From Pomacea canaliculata (lineage: Eukaryota; Mollusca; Gastropoda; Architaenioglossa; Ampullariidae): a stretch of DNA of 64,000 nt. Location: positions 23,531,319 to 23,595,318 of the forward strand of contig NC_037591.1 of the NCBI RefSeq assembly GCF_003073045.1, in the 5' to 3' direction. The notes under the pieces are model-generated. The model made no database searches, was not told the DNA's origin, and saw nothing but the letters and a program-made list of their open reading frames with translations. The position numbers and the translations under genes are program-made. Position 1 is the stretch's first letter. Each line of letters begins with the position of its first letter. Below, piece after piece: positions 1 through 10,737 of this stretch.

Positions 1-106
1 TACTGGACTAAGATACTGTTTACTTAACTTTTGGAGAGACATCCCCTCGGTTCGCGAGGTAGATGCGTACACACATCTTCTACTCCCAGCTGTCAGAGCT
101 CAAATA

Positions 107-793
107 CAGTGATACCTCGGTTCTCGAACATAATTCGTTCCGGGAGGACGGTCGAGAACCAAATTGTTCGAGAACCGAAGCAATGAAACCCATAGGAAAT
201 AATGGAAACTGGATTAATTCGTTCCAAGCCCCAGAAAATGCCTATTTACTGGCCTAATTTGTATATAATATGTAGAAAAACGTGAGTCTCAACAAGAAAT
301 AAGAAATAAAAGTGTATTTATTTAAAAAAAAAAATGTACAGTACAGTAAATTTTGTTTCATTTACTGTACCTGTACCAAACTTTATGGCAGAGGGAATGA
401 ATGTGGAGGAGGAGGGAAGGGGGATGGTTATGTTTTGAAGGGGAGTCCTCTTCAATAAAAACAGAGGGTAACTGCTCTTCGGGTGTTTCTGTTCTCTGTA
501 TCTTTTGCTGAGGAGAATCAGAATCTTGCTCTGCAGTTGCTTGTCTGATTTCTTTACGGAAGAATTTGTCAATTGTTTGCTGTTTTTTTTCTCCTCTGCA
601 CTCACACTGATGACGCAAGCAAGGCGCGCTGGGCCGAAATGAACGCCATTCGGCTCAACTCGGCTCAACTCGGACGTTCGGATGTTCGAGTTCCAAATAT
701 TTGTTCGGATTCCAAGACAAAATTTTCTCGAATTTCCTGGTCGAATACCGACTTGGTCGAAAGTCAAGGCGTTCGAGAACCGAGGTATCACTG
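107..793 (-). mobile_element. pogo/Tigger-like DNA transposon, internally deleted
   Basis: Perfect 23-bp terminal inverted repeats (left 107-129, right 771-793; outer part CAGTGATACCTCGG) are flanked by TA on both sides (105-106 and 794-795), the target-site signature of the Tc1/mariner-pogo superfamily. Subterminal copies of TTCGAGAACC occur inside both ends. On the minus strand, 618 to 358 encodes a piece resembling the tail of Tigger-type transposases (TIDKFFRK followed by an S/P/E-rich acidic stretch). No DDE catalytic core is visible, so this copy is non-autonomous. Identical TIRs suggest it is fairly recent. The superfamily is well supported; the Tigger label rests on TIR style and the short protein remnant. 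Confidence 0.75.
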
Positions 794-1509
794 TAACAAG
801 TTTATCTAAGGGGCATAATCTCGTCCTAACGAGCTTCAAATCAAAGCTGAACATGAATCACTACTCCAATAACCTTTGAACTGGCTTTGATTCTAAGAAA
901 TAAACTCGGAGACTGAACTTGAGGTTTAACTGTTTTATGGGATCAACGCATGATGCAAGGTTCCTATTATTAGTATTAGAGATCGCAAACATTTTTGAAA
1001 ACCCAGGCTAGAAGCAAATTAACCACCCTGAGAACTTTGAATTACAACGTGGACATCCTTGCCGGAAATATCGAAGAGTTGCTGCTCACAACGGCTAAAG
1101 AGGTGATCATGAGGCAGAGAAAGAGAAACAAGTCCGGGTATATACAATCCGTGACGAACAGAGCGCCATGGATAAAAAAAAAAGAGTAATCCTCTGTCAG
1201 CTAATCGGTCTCTTCTGCAAAACATGCACTAGAGTTCTCCACACGGGCTTTATAAGAAAAATAACTATAAAACAGCTGTAACAGATAATCTTTTCTTGGA
1301 AAGAAAGGAAACTGAATGAACGAAAGAAAGAAAATAAGCACGTGATCAGCAAAGAATAAGATACAGATGTATTTGCCAAGTGTCATTGCACGAAAAGCTT
1401 GTCATAGAGATGGCCGCGTTCTTTACACTCAGCAATCACAGACTTGAAGTCACCAGTGCAGGCACTTTTATATGTTTACATGTAAGCTTTTATAGCTTAG
1501 TATCCCAGC

Positions 1510-1610
1510 AAAGTCAAGGCACGTTGTTCATTCTCTATATGTTGCACCCGTTTACTGCTTTCCCATGGCTTAGTCAGTTAGTCTTGGTCGCTGGCTCGGC
1601 GTGTAACACT
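1510..1610 (+). repeat. tRNA-derived SINE fragment, copy A
   Basis: This stretch resembles the SINE at 4545-4705: GGCACG.TGTTC.TTCTCT, then CCCGTTTACTGC, then a GTCGCTGGCTCGGCGT core matching GTTGCTGGCTTGGCGT in the other copy. The tRNA-like head is not clear here, so it is a diverged or 5'-truncated member. Confidence 0.5.
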
Positions 1611-2033
1611 AGTTTCCCCTTTCCTCTTTCACAATCTACTGCATGACAGGGTGATATTTTCACTCAACACCCTTTTCTCCAAGGATTTCAGGCCGATACG
1701 ATCATGAGGTCGTATTGGATTCACCATATGTATTCTGTATAACTTAATTATAGTCCTATCTATTTAAATCACTGCTACGTTGTTTTATTGTAAACAAGTG
1801 ACTTTCGATGATGATAAATCACGCGTGGACATTTCATTCACTTGTCTCTCCCCGCTCTCCGTTCCTCGAGCTTTCCTCACCTACTCGAGCACCTGCAGAC
1901 GAATGTACTAGCTCGCACTGATAGCATCCACTCATTGAATGAACCAAACAGCAATTAACAAACCAGAAAAGAGTGATCCTAAATGCGGCTTTGTACATCA
2001 TTTGATCGACTCTTGCTGCAGTATTAGGAACGG

Positions 2034-2192
2034 AGTGAAGATAGAGGAGAGCCCGCTTCCTGCTTGAGTTAAGTGCCCCTTGTGTGGTTGTCGTACTTCC
2101 TGATACAGTTACTAGGAGCAGGTTGACTGATGAGTGGCTAGCTCGGTTTTATCTGAAGCTTTATGAAATCGTCTGTGGTTTGTGTCTAAAAC
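2034..2192 (+). repeat. Diverged direct repeat, unit 1
   Basis: This roughly 160-bp stretch reappears at 2571-2722 in the same orientation. Shared blocks include CCGCTTCCTGCTTGAG, CCTTGTGTGGT, AGTTACT.GGA.CAGGTTG and ATTTGTGTCTAAAA-like ends. The units differ at many sites and the first is slightly longer. No coding potential or known family was recognised. Confidence 0.7.
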
Positions 2193-2570
2193 TTCTTATA
2201 ATAATGAGATCTCCACGAGCGAAATGAAAATACCATAATACGATGCTTACTGCTTCTACTGTTAAGAATTATTGTTAGAGAAACAAAAATCTTTTCCGGT
2301 GCACTTTGCAAATATCGTTCGATTTTCTTCCGTGTTTGGAGTACTAAGACACTGAGACTAATAAGAAGTCAAATCACATTTCTACATATCTCCAAGTAAC
2401 TCATAATTGCTCGTTGCATGGTTTTCACCTTACACTAAGTGATCTAAGTGTTTACGAACAGTAAGCCCTCAACTACTATTATAATAATACTAGGGGTGGA
2501 CTGGAGCTTTAAAGCGGCCCGGGTAATATTTCAGAGCGGCCCTTCTCCACAAGTTAGGAGAGGAGAGGTG

Positions 2571-2722
2571 GTGAAGAAAGAGTCCGCTTCCTGCTTGAGA
2601 TAAGTATGCCTTGTGTGGTCTCTGTACTTATAAAGTTACTGGGAACAGGTTGGCTGATAAGTATCTGACTCGGCTTTGTCTGAAAGTGTATAAAATCGTC
2701 TATGATTTGTGTCTAAAAAGAA
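2571..2722 (+). repeat. Diverged direct repeat, unit 2
   Basis: Second unit of the repeat at 2034-2192, in the same orientation and about 540 bp downstream. The DNA between the units includes a G/C-rich AGCGGCCC stretch (2510-2545) not found in either unit. Confidence 0.7.
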
Positions 2723-2895
2723 ATAAATTGTTAACAGAGTTGATGTAAGCATCAAAAGTCAATTAGTTGTTGATAATCTCAAGATAATAACATTCCGACA
2801 CCCTTTGAACTTTTATGTCGTCAATTATTTCGGAGTTTGGAAGATCATGGGGGTAGGGGTGAATTGTTTCACGCCGATCCAGCAGCTAAGACTAT

Positions 2896-2956
2896 TTGAA
2901 CAAATGCCATATGCAGAGAAAGAATAGCGTGCCCGACACGAGATCTGAACCCAAGA
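2896..2956 (-). repeat. tRNA-derived SINE fragment, copy B
   Basis: On the minus strand this reads GGGTTCAGATCTCGTGTCGG, then GCACGCTATTCTTTCTCTGC, closely matching the plus-strand SINE at 4590-4650. GGTTCAGATCTC corresponds to a pol III B box. Only the B-box and downstream part is evident. Confidence 0.6.
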
Positions 2957-3672
2957 CATTTAACTGTTAACAGTACCTCATCTTTTGTTCCTCCCTAGAC
3001 CTGCATGAAAGAACGAATACAGTGTATGATATCAACTCATTATCTCAATCCACGTAAATGTTATTTAAAAAAAAAAAACTTTATCCGGCTTCGCTGTTAT
3101 AGTTCTGTTAACAAATATCTACTGGGTTTTGATCGAAGTCGAAGGAGAGATTTGTAGACATCTGAAGTGAGACCAATTCAGTGAGAATAATATCCGTCCC
3201 AAAAAACAAAAAAAAAATCGTAACACACCTTCAAGTTGTAAAAGACACGGGTGTTACGAGTGAAACTAAGCAACAACAATCAAAACATCACCTGCACAAG
3301 AACAGACTTCCATACTGAATTTCCCTTTGCATAATTGCTTTTAATATGAAACTGTAAAAATGTACGCGCTGATGTAAAACGAAAATAAATACTAATCTTT
3401 CTTACAAGTAATCTGTAGCTGTACATCATTTTCAGTTTAGAGTCTTTTTTCACCATTGTATCACACGAATTTCCGCTTGAAATCCTAAAGCGTTGTCAGC
3501 TAAAGAATCACACCAGAAGAACAACAGCAAAGACTTTTTACCACCTTCAGCACTAAAAAAAAAGGGCATGAAGTTCCCAGGTATTGTAGTGAAAAATCTT
3601 TTTTCACGGTGGGGCGTCTGTTCTGCTGGCCAGCAGTCTACAAAACTGCTCAAAAAGTTCATTTTATGTCCC

Positions 3673-6600
3673 TCACAGACCCACTGTATTCTCAAGCTCT
3701 ATGATTTCGCTGTAGACATGTTCCTCGTCGCCATGGCTTTCAAGTGCAACATCTTTGTTAATCTGATCTGAAAATGAAAAGTAATGTTGTTGTATACAGA
3801 ATTGACAAGATAGGTCTTTACTAATTGTCTTAGGCTGGTTCACAAAATAACATAACATAAATAATCTAATAATCAGTGCTTTAAATAATAATGATTTACT
3901 TATTTATACTTATAAATACTTATACTTTTATACTTATTTTTATACTTATCTATGTTATAGATTCGTAGATAGATACGTATAAGAAATTTCAGATTTAAGT
4001 TAGAGCACAAGATAATATTTATACAGATAAGGTCTTTAACTGTTTTCAATTTTATTAACAAGACATTACATATACTTCTGTAAATGGGGAAACAAAATTA
4101 CTCAAGTTTACACAAATTTTAAACAGTAAATACAGCTTAAAGGCAACGGAAGGTTTCATAAGCACATTAAATAACTATAGCTGCTTTACAATAACCTCTT
4201 ATTACCATTTCATGTTGTATTGGTTGATATGAATAAACTGCAGTGTGTAGAGACATGTCAGTTTATTTCACGCCCATATATATATATAACTTTGAATACT
4301 TTACTCCATATTGTACTTTTCCTGCTGGGAAGCATTACCATGGTGATAATGCACTCATATGGATAAGACCAAAACTTGAATAAGAAAACAAAAATGGTGG
4401 GCCAGTGTCGTTATCATCCAGCTTGGTGCCACACTGCTGGAATCTCCTTAGTATCCTTTTTTCCCCCGACTTCAACAAATGTTTAGTTTATTGCATTTGT
4501 TTGTTTCAACTCTCTTTCGTTACGTCCTTCCCAATCTCATGGGCACATGGCGCTCCGGTGGCACAATACAGTACAGTAAAGGTTGGCTGTCCTCGGTTCA
4601 GATCTCGTCTCGGGCACGCTGTTCTTTCTCTGCATGTGGCATCTGTTTACAGGGCTGGCTGACTTGTCGTGATGTAACCTTAGTTGCTGGCTTGGCGTAA
4701 ATCATCAATCCCCCTTCCTTCCCAATCTCCTTAGCCACTGCATTTCTCTTCCTTTCGACTCTCACTCGTTCTAATAGTGCCGAGAAGTTACTTTGCACGC
4801 TTATATGCTTACACGCAGCCAGCTTAAGTATGTCCAGGTCCATTACCAAGAGAGCTGCTCCTCTGCTGGCGGCTTTGAACGCTTAACCGCTTCAGTCGTG
4901 CAGTTATCGAGGGTCGCTGAACAGTGATGCCGGTCTCTCCTTCGTCGGATAAGTCGATAGCTCGTCCTTTCCACACACAAAAAGTGATTATGATGATGGA
5001 TGTTATGTATTGATACTGAACACGATTAGGACTAACGATGGTGATAGACAGAGAAAGATGAATTGTGGTGGTAATTATTTTCTGACGTAACTTTTTCAGG
5101 GTAAAATAATAAAATACATTGACGAAATTTTAAAAAAAATTTAAAGGTAAGTTTCTTTTTTAAACAAAAGCGCCCTTACTTGTCGATCTTCTCATCCTAA
5201 TAACGATGACTGCAATGACAACGATGGCTATCTTGACGGCGGGACTGATGATAGCAGCGGCTATGACGCCCTCGCTGAGGGCACCAGTTGTGTGGGTCGC
5301 AGCTGCAAGTTACAGAATGTAATTAAGAATTCCAATAACTTTCTCAACTTCTTTATGTTTGTCGCGAAAGTGCTTTAAAATGTGCTCTCAGAGCATTGAT
5401 ATAGTGGTTACAAATTATGATTAGCATCTTTTACATTTCTCTCAACCCCCGCCTCTTCACCTGAACAAGTTTAGAGCTTTGTTTCACACGATGTATGCGT
5501 TCACCACATGTGTTATCCACGACTAAATTCCACGGAAATTCTCTGCTAAAATGTAAAAGGGCCATTTGAACAAACTATTTCAATACAGAGACCTCCTCTT
5601 CATGTTCCTGACTCACTTTCTGCCTCTACTGGTGAAGAACAGTTAAATATCTCAACCCAATAGAAACTAAATGAAAGCCAGCATGATTCCGTCCTCGTTT
5701 CCTCCCGATTATTTACGTGAACGTGGTATACACGTTCTTTGTGGAGATGAAATCTAGTAGCAAGTACACACCGGCTGTAAAACTGTGTGAATACTGTTGT
5801 ACAGCGGGAGGCTCCGTGGAAATAGTGTAGGTATAAACGCCTTCTGTCGCTGGTATCGCTTGTGTGAAGTGGCATGTCCAGCACACGAACTCGCGACCAT
5901 CTTTACCACAGGCTTGGATGTCTTCAGGGATGGAGACATTTTGCTGTAGGAAGAAATGTTATTTTGACAAAAAAAATCAAGCAAGAAATAAACAGAGTGC
6001 ATGAATAACTGAGAATGTTCTTACATGCATCCACATGTACAAACCTGTGTGTGTGTGTGTGTTTGTGTTATCATTCATTTAATGTGTGCATGCATTAGCG
6101 CTATGTTGCAAGAATACATAGGGATATGACTATAAACGTGTCTGAGAAAAAAAGTTGAATACTTGGACGTTGTTCCGTTTCCAGATACATCTGTACTGGT
6201 TGTTAGACGAATAAGCCTGTGTTACGAAACACTGGCTAGTCACAGCCCTACTGGTGATGTTGAAACTGCATCCCTCCAGAACTGGCTGACCTGGAGCAAA
6301 AAGTCGAAAGAATTTCAAATTTTGACTAAAGGAATAAGGATCTAGTTCAACAGTGAACAGGGAATCTGAAAAATACCGAAGATTTATTAATTTTGCAGAC
6401 TCCCTCTCTTCTCTCTCTCTCTCCCACTCATTAAGTTTATTAACCGCACTTGCAAATTATCCTAAAGGTCAGTAAGGTCAGTATGCTTTACGTTATAGGC
6501 GAGACACATTGTCCAATATCTGACCATGTCTAGCAAATATTAACATAACATTGATTTAAAAATCGGGATAGTCGCATGTCATTGCCTTGTCAAAAGGGTT

Positions 6601-7541
6601 CTTTAAGCGAAAAACTGGATGCGTGGAACTAGTTTTCATAGAAAAATCCCGCTTTCTAAGATGAAGTTAAAGGTCAGGAGGCACTTGTACTAGTGTTTCT
6701 TTCTGGGGACTCTGCGTGATGTACTTGAGACCAAAAGCGGAAGTTATGTCTACAAGTGACAACAAACAGTTTCAGCAACCAAAACACCGATACTCTACTA
6801 CAGACTCTGGGAACGAAGACGTTAGGTGGATGAGGGGATGGATGGATGTGTGCCAGTCACTTTAAAATTATATTTGTATAAGCATACGAAACTTTTAGAG
6901 GCATTGTTGAACCATGAGAACATGCAGAAAATGTGAGGGCTCATCTACTCATGTCCTCGCAGGCAATTAACTCACGCAACCCCACCCCAGCCACCACCAC
7001 CAATACCACCACACACCACTCCCTTTTCCACTTCAGCACATCACGAGCGGCCCTCTGTTAAACACGACCATCTCAAGTATCGCTCTCTGTATGACCACAG
7101 TACTGAGCTACGGATGCCATTAAAGATCATTTACAAAGCCGGAAATTGTCAAGAAGGAAAAACAAGACAGAAAATCCTACTACAGAGGAAAATAGTCTTT
7201 TGTATTAGAAAACTTACTCTGGACGATGAAGTTGCAACTTGTCTTGGTGTCGCTCACCTTACAAACAACAGTCCTGTTTCCGAAATTCCGCTGCAGCTTC
7301 CAGACAGTCATTTGACTCTCCATGGCTCTCGCCGATCTGCTAAAATTGTACATCTGATTCTCGTGGTTAACCCTGCAGAGTCCATCAGCTTCGCACGACC
7401 CTATCTCCACGTAAAGAGTGTTCTCATCGGCCAAACCCCACCTGACTGTGGCATCGCTAGGAATGTCTTTGCAAGTGAAGGTAGCTTGAGATTCTTCAAA
7501 TCCTGCGGCCGTGTTGTTATTGCAAGGGTGGATCACGAGTC
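3673..7541 (-). CDS. Ig-like type I transmembrane receptor (5' exon missing)
   Basis: Five minus-strand exons join in frame: 7541-7218, 6365-6163, 5943-5772, 5302-5180 and 3767-3673 (stop 3675-3673). They give 304 aa. Residues 1-107 form an Ig-like unit (Cys in TFTCKD, Trp in VRWGL, Cys in VVCKV). Residues 108-232 hold a second, Cys-rich extracellular region. N-glycosylation sequons are frequent (NNT, NFS, NRT, NIT, NVS). Residues 245-267 are a hydrophobic membrane span interrupted by Lys256 and followed by RMRR. The tail of about 35 residues ends near VYSEI (Tyr292). In exon 6365-6163 the donor after 6163 was chosen because it alone keeps phase with the next exon. The first visible codon is split, so a signal-peptide exon lies further upstream and was not located. 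A cell-surface recognition or adhesion role is inferred; no specific family was recognised. Confidence 0.72.
3897..3955. repeat. AT-rich minisatellite (TATACTTA-like units)
   Basis: Imperfect repetition of TATACTTA/TATACTTT units in a very AT-rich stretch, about 130 bp outside the last exon of the Ig-like gene. No function is suggested. Confidence 0.6.
4545..4705 (+). repeat. tRNA-derived SINE, copy C
   Basis: This is the best-preserved of three related copies in the first 5 kb. It has a GGTTCAGATCTCG B-box-like motif near 4597, then CTCGGGCACGCTGTTC and a downstream core with GTTGCTGGCTTGGCGT. The A-box region near 4550-4575 is weak. It lies in the last intron of the Ig-like gene, in the opposite orientation. 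Confidence 0.6.
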
Positions 7542-10500
7542 CTTAAAAAGAAGTTAAAATAAAACTAGAAATTTTATTGAAAGTAAAAGTCAATTCGAAC
7601 TGATATATTTGTTCAATTGCGCTGTAGCATTAATGCCAATGACCACACACAGTGTTTGTTCTCGCGTTCGTACATTTTTCTTCTGCGCTCCAGGGAACAA
7701 GCCTGTCAGCCTTCTACAGACCCTGTCTCGCATGACGGCGGTTTACAGTGTGTAACAGTGGAAGTGCCGAGTGCACAGGCCGAAGATGATGATCTACTGA
7801 TAATGTTTGATGTGGTCATCAGATGGTGGGTATGAGGTAGAGTTGTTTTGGTTTTTTTTTTAAAAATGTAAATAAAAATATTTCCTTTTCATTCAACCTT
7901 AAAATCCTACTAACACCTTTCTCTGGAATAGTATTGTACTGTAAAGACTTTATTTTTTAATGCAATCCGAGTTTCTTGAAGGAGGCGGCATATTATACAT
8001 TGATGCTGCTGCTGAAGAAGAAGAGCTAACGTTAGATACACCAGTTAAGTTGGCAGTTAGGTTGTTCGTGCATGCTGTCCAAGAGTTAGTGTACTACTCT
8101 CCGTTATGTTTCGCAAACCAGTTAAATCTGCTAGTTTCAGCCAACTAAATACTCAACTACACAAAAATTTATTTGTCGACACCTTTTCTGCAACAGATTC
8201 CTTCTTAGTGGTATTTTATAGGCAATTTTTAATTACCGCTATTCGTTTCGCTTTCACAGTTCTGCTGTTTAGGAAACTTAACAAAGAGGACAAGATTTTA
8301 GTTCTTCCGCGGACATACAAAAAACTTTGTATATTTACCGTGGAATCCGCAGATCTGAAGACAAAAAAACGTTGCGACGAATATCTTTGTTCTCATACTT
8401 GTTCATGGCCGGTCGCCAGCACTCCTTGTCGCTCGCTGAAGGATGTAGTTTCTCTCGCTGGTTCACACACTAGGGAAGTTTTAATGAAGGTGTCCATCAG
8501 CAAGAATTTCCTCCTTCCTCGCAGCGCACAGCCTTTATGTACTTCCGCAGAGAAATGCTCTCTCAAGGCGACGACTGTGTTGGTTTTTTTTTTTAAAATA
8601 ACTTGGACATACAGAGAGGATGGAGAGGGTGGGGAAGAAGAGGTAAAGACTAATATGTAAGTCCGCGTAATTTATCTTGAAAGAACGAATGAAATGTAAG
8701 AAGAAAGGGAGAACAAGTGCAAGCGGCGACTGAAATTACATTAAAGGCCGTGGCAGCGGTGATATGGCTGTGGCGGGCTGTGTGACGTCAGCGAGGGAGA
8801 AGTGTCGGCCGTTGTTACTCACACTGGGATCGAGTTGACGTCATTGGAGGACGAGACTTCGTTGAAGCAAAGGAAAGAGTCCCGTGTGATTTCTCTTATT
8901 AAACACAACATCCTATAAAACATTCAACGTTTGCCACATGAACATACACGAAAATAGACGAGATTCAAACTGAACCTACTCTTTACGAGATTCTAAGCAG
9001 TTTTATTTTGCATTTACAATCCCTTTAATTTATCTGGAAAGAGGGTGGGGGTGGGGAAAGAAGAAAAATAGAACAGAATGGGAAAAAAGAAGAAAAGAGA
9101 AAGATGGGATTGAAATCGCATTAACACCATGCTATATACCAATTGTAGATCCCCTACTCACCCTGCCATTGGCATAATGAATACTTTTTATAGACAGCGT
9201 GAGGGCTCTGCGCAGCGAATGAGTTAACAGACTCAAATGTGCACGCACAGTAGTCCACCAGACCACCACTGCAAGATCGCCGCTATAGGCACTTCAACCA
9301 ACTCAGTTTTGATTATGATTACATACCAAACAATCACTTGTTTTACTCCAAACGAATGAGCACATGCGACATTTTTCAATATTGTTATGTTTTAATGCAA
9401 AGTTTGACAAGATATGGCCTCTTAGAAACCGGCAGATGCTAGCCACGCTTCATGGAAGAAAACGGTCTGAGTACCAAATGCTAATAATCTATTAAAATGG
9501 CTAGTAGAGTGCAAGTTCTTTCAAATGGCATGGTTGAGCTCGGTACAAAATACTATTTCCCATAATCTGGGTGAATGTCACCCACACCCTCCTCGAGATA
9601 AAGCCTTAAATATCACGATGCATAGGAAGTGGTCAGAAATACAGACTTAAGAAATGTATCAGGTAGAGGCACAACCAATGGGAGAGTTGTAATCATCTGT
9701 TAATCAGACGTGTCTACGGACGTCTTCGACTTCACAGGCTCTTGTTTAGTTTCTGCATGTGCGCGATGTTGTTTGTGGGCGTGTATCTCGTACACAGGTG
9801 CACGGAAATGTTATTCACTCTATTTTTCTTAAACAGTATTTAAGTACCAAGTTCAAACCACTCATTCGCAAAAATGCATTGTACTGGTTTCTAAAGGCTG
9901 GCCTTTCACCGAGTCGCAGCACAACTGGTCACGCTGCCAGTGGCGCACTTTACGAGGGTCTGTCAACTGCTGCGCGTCCTAGTGGCTTGACGTCACATCC
10001 GGTTCCACGACAAGCCTTTTTCCGCCTGCAGGATTACGATAAAATGACCAGGAAGTCAGATGCTCTTGAAAAGTGGAAAAGACTTTTCGAATGTCACATT
10101 TCTGAGAGGATGAAAAACAGAACCATAAATTAAAAGAGAAAAAAAATCGAAGCATAGTGTGAAACGGTTATAATAAATGATAAATTAGCTGTAAATTAAC
10201 TGTTGAAGTGTCACGTTAGTTGACGGTTAAGTTCGAAATAAATAGGCGGACTACGATTTCAAAACACAATATTTATTGCTCCAGTGAGTGCTTCTTCCTC
10301 GAGTGTAGAGATTTAGTTTTCTTCTGCCACATTCATTGCCGTTACTGCATTTATTGCACCAAAGGTACAATGTCTATCACTAACCTGATTCCAATAGTGT
10401 GGTGACTAACTGGACATAACATGGACATGTTTAATAAACTGCAGTTAAATCTCTTTCCCATTATCTTCACATGCTAAAATAAATATATTTATAATATTAT

Positions 10501-10737
10501 CTGGATCCGGAGAATCGGCTCATCTCCTTTAATCTGACGGCATTGTTCATCAGTATGCCAGTGAAAGAAATCATCAAATAATAAACTTGTGATGCTACCC
10601 TTAGCGAGAACAAAGCTGTTCCCTGTGAGCTCCTCAGCTGTTGCCTGACCACAACGTACTTCACATACAACGGCAACTTCTACCAGCAGACTTAAAGGAG
10701 CAAGCACATGGTATCGCCCATCAGCCGCTAATCTTTT
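7542..10737. other. Upstream/intergenic stretch, no gene recognised
   Basis: This should hold the 5' end and promoter of the Ig-like gene, but no convincing signal-peptide exon was found. Open frames at 8106-8660 and 9759-10133 have no recognisable domain and poor protein-like composition. Nothing else could be assigned. Confidence 0.4.

Noticed and set aside
2493-2545. hAT-like terminus (GGGGTGGACTGG, CGGCCCGGG)
   Set aside because: No inverted partner or 8-bp target duplication could be found; kept only as a remark in the direct-repeat finding.
7114-7557. Plus-strand open frame of 147 codons
   Set aside because: Antisense to the Ig-like exon 7541-7218, which has proper splice sites and Ig cysteines.
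8106-8660. Open frame of 184 codons on the plus strand
   Set aside because: No recognisable domain, irregular composition, no splice context, and it lies upstream of a minus-strand gene; likely chance.
8825-8915. Candidate upstream exon of the Ig-like gene on the minus strand, ending at a GTGAGT donor
   Set aside because: The ending phase does not fit the split codon of the next exon, and no signal-peptide-like core is present.
9759-10133. Open frame of 124 codons on the plus strand
   Set aside because: Low-information sequence without motifs; starts from a non-ATG-like context and has no neighbours that support it.
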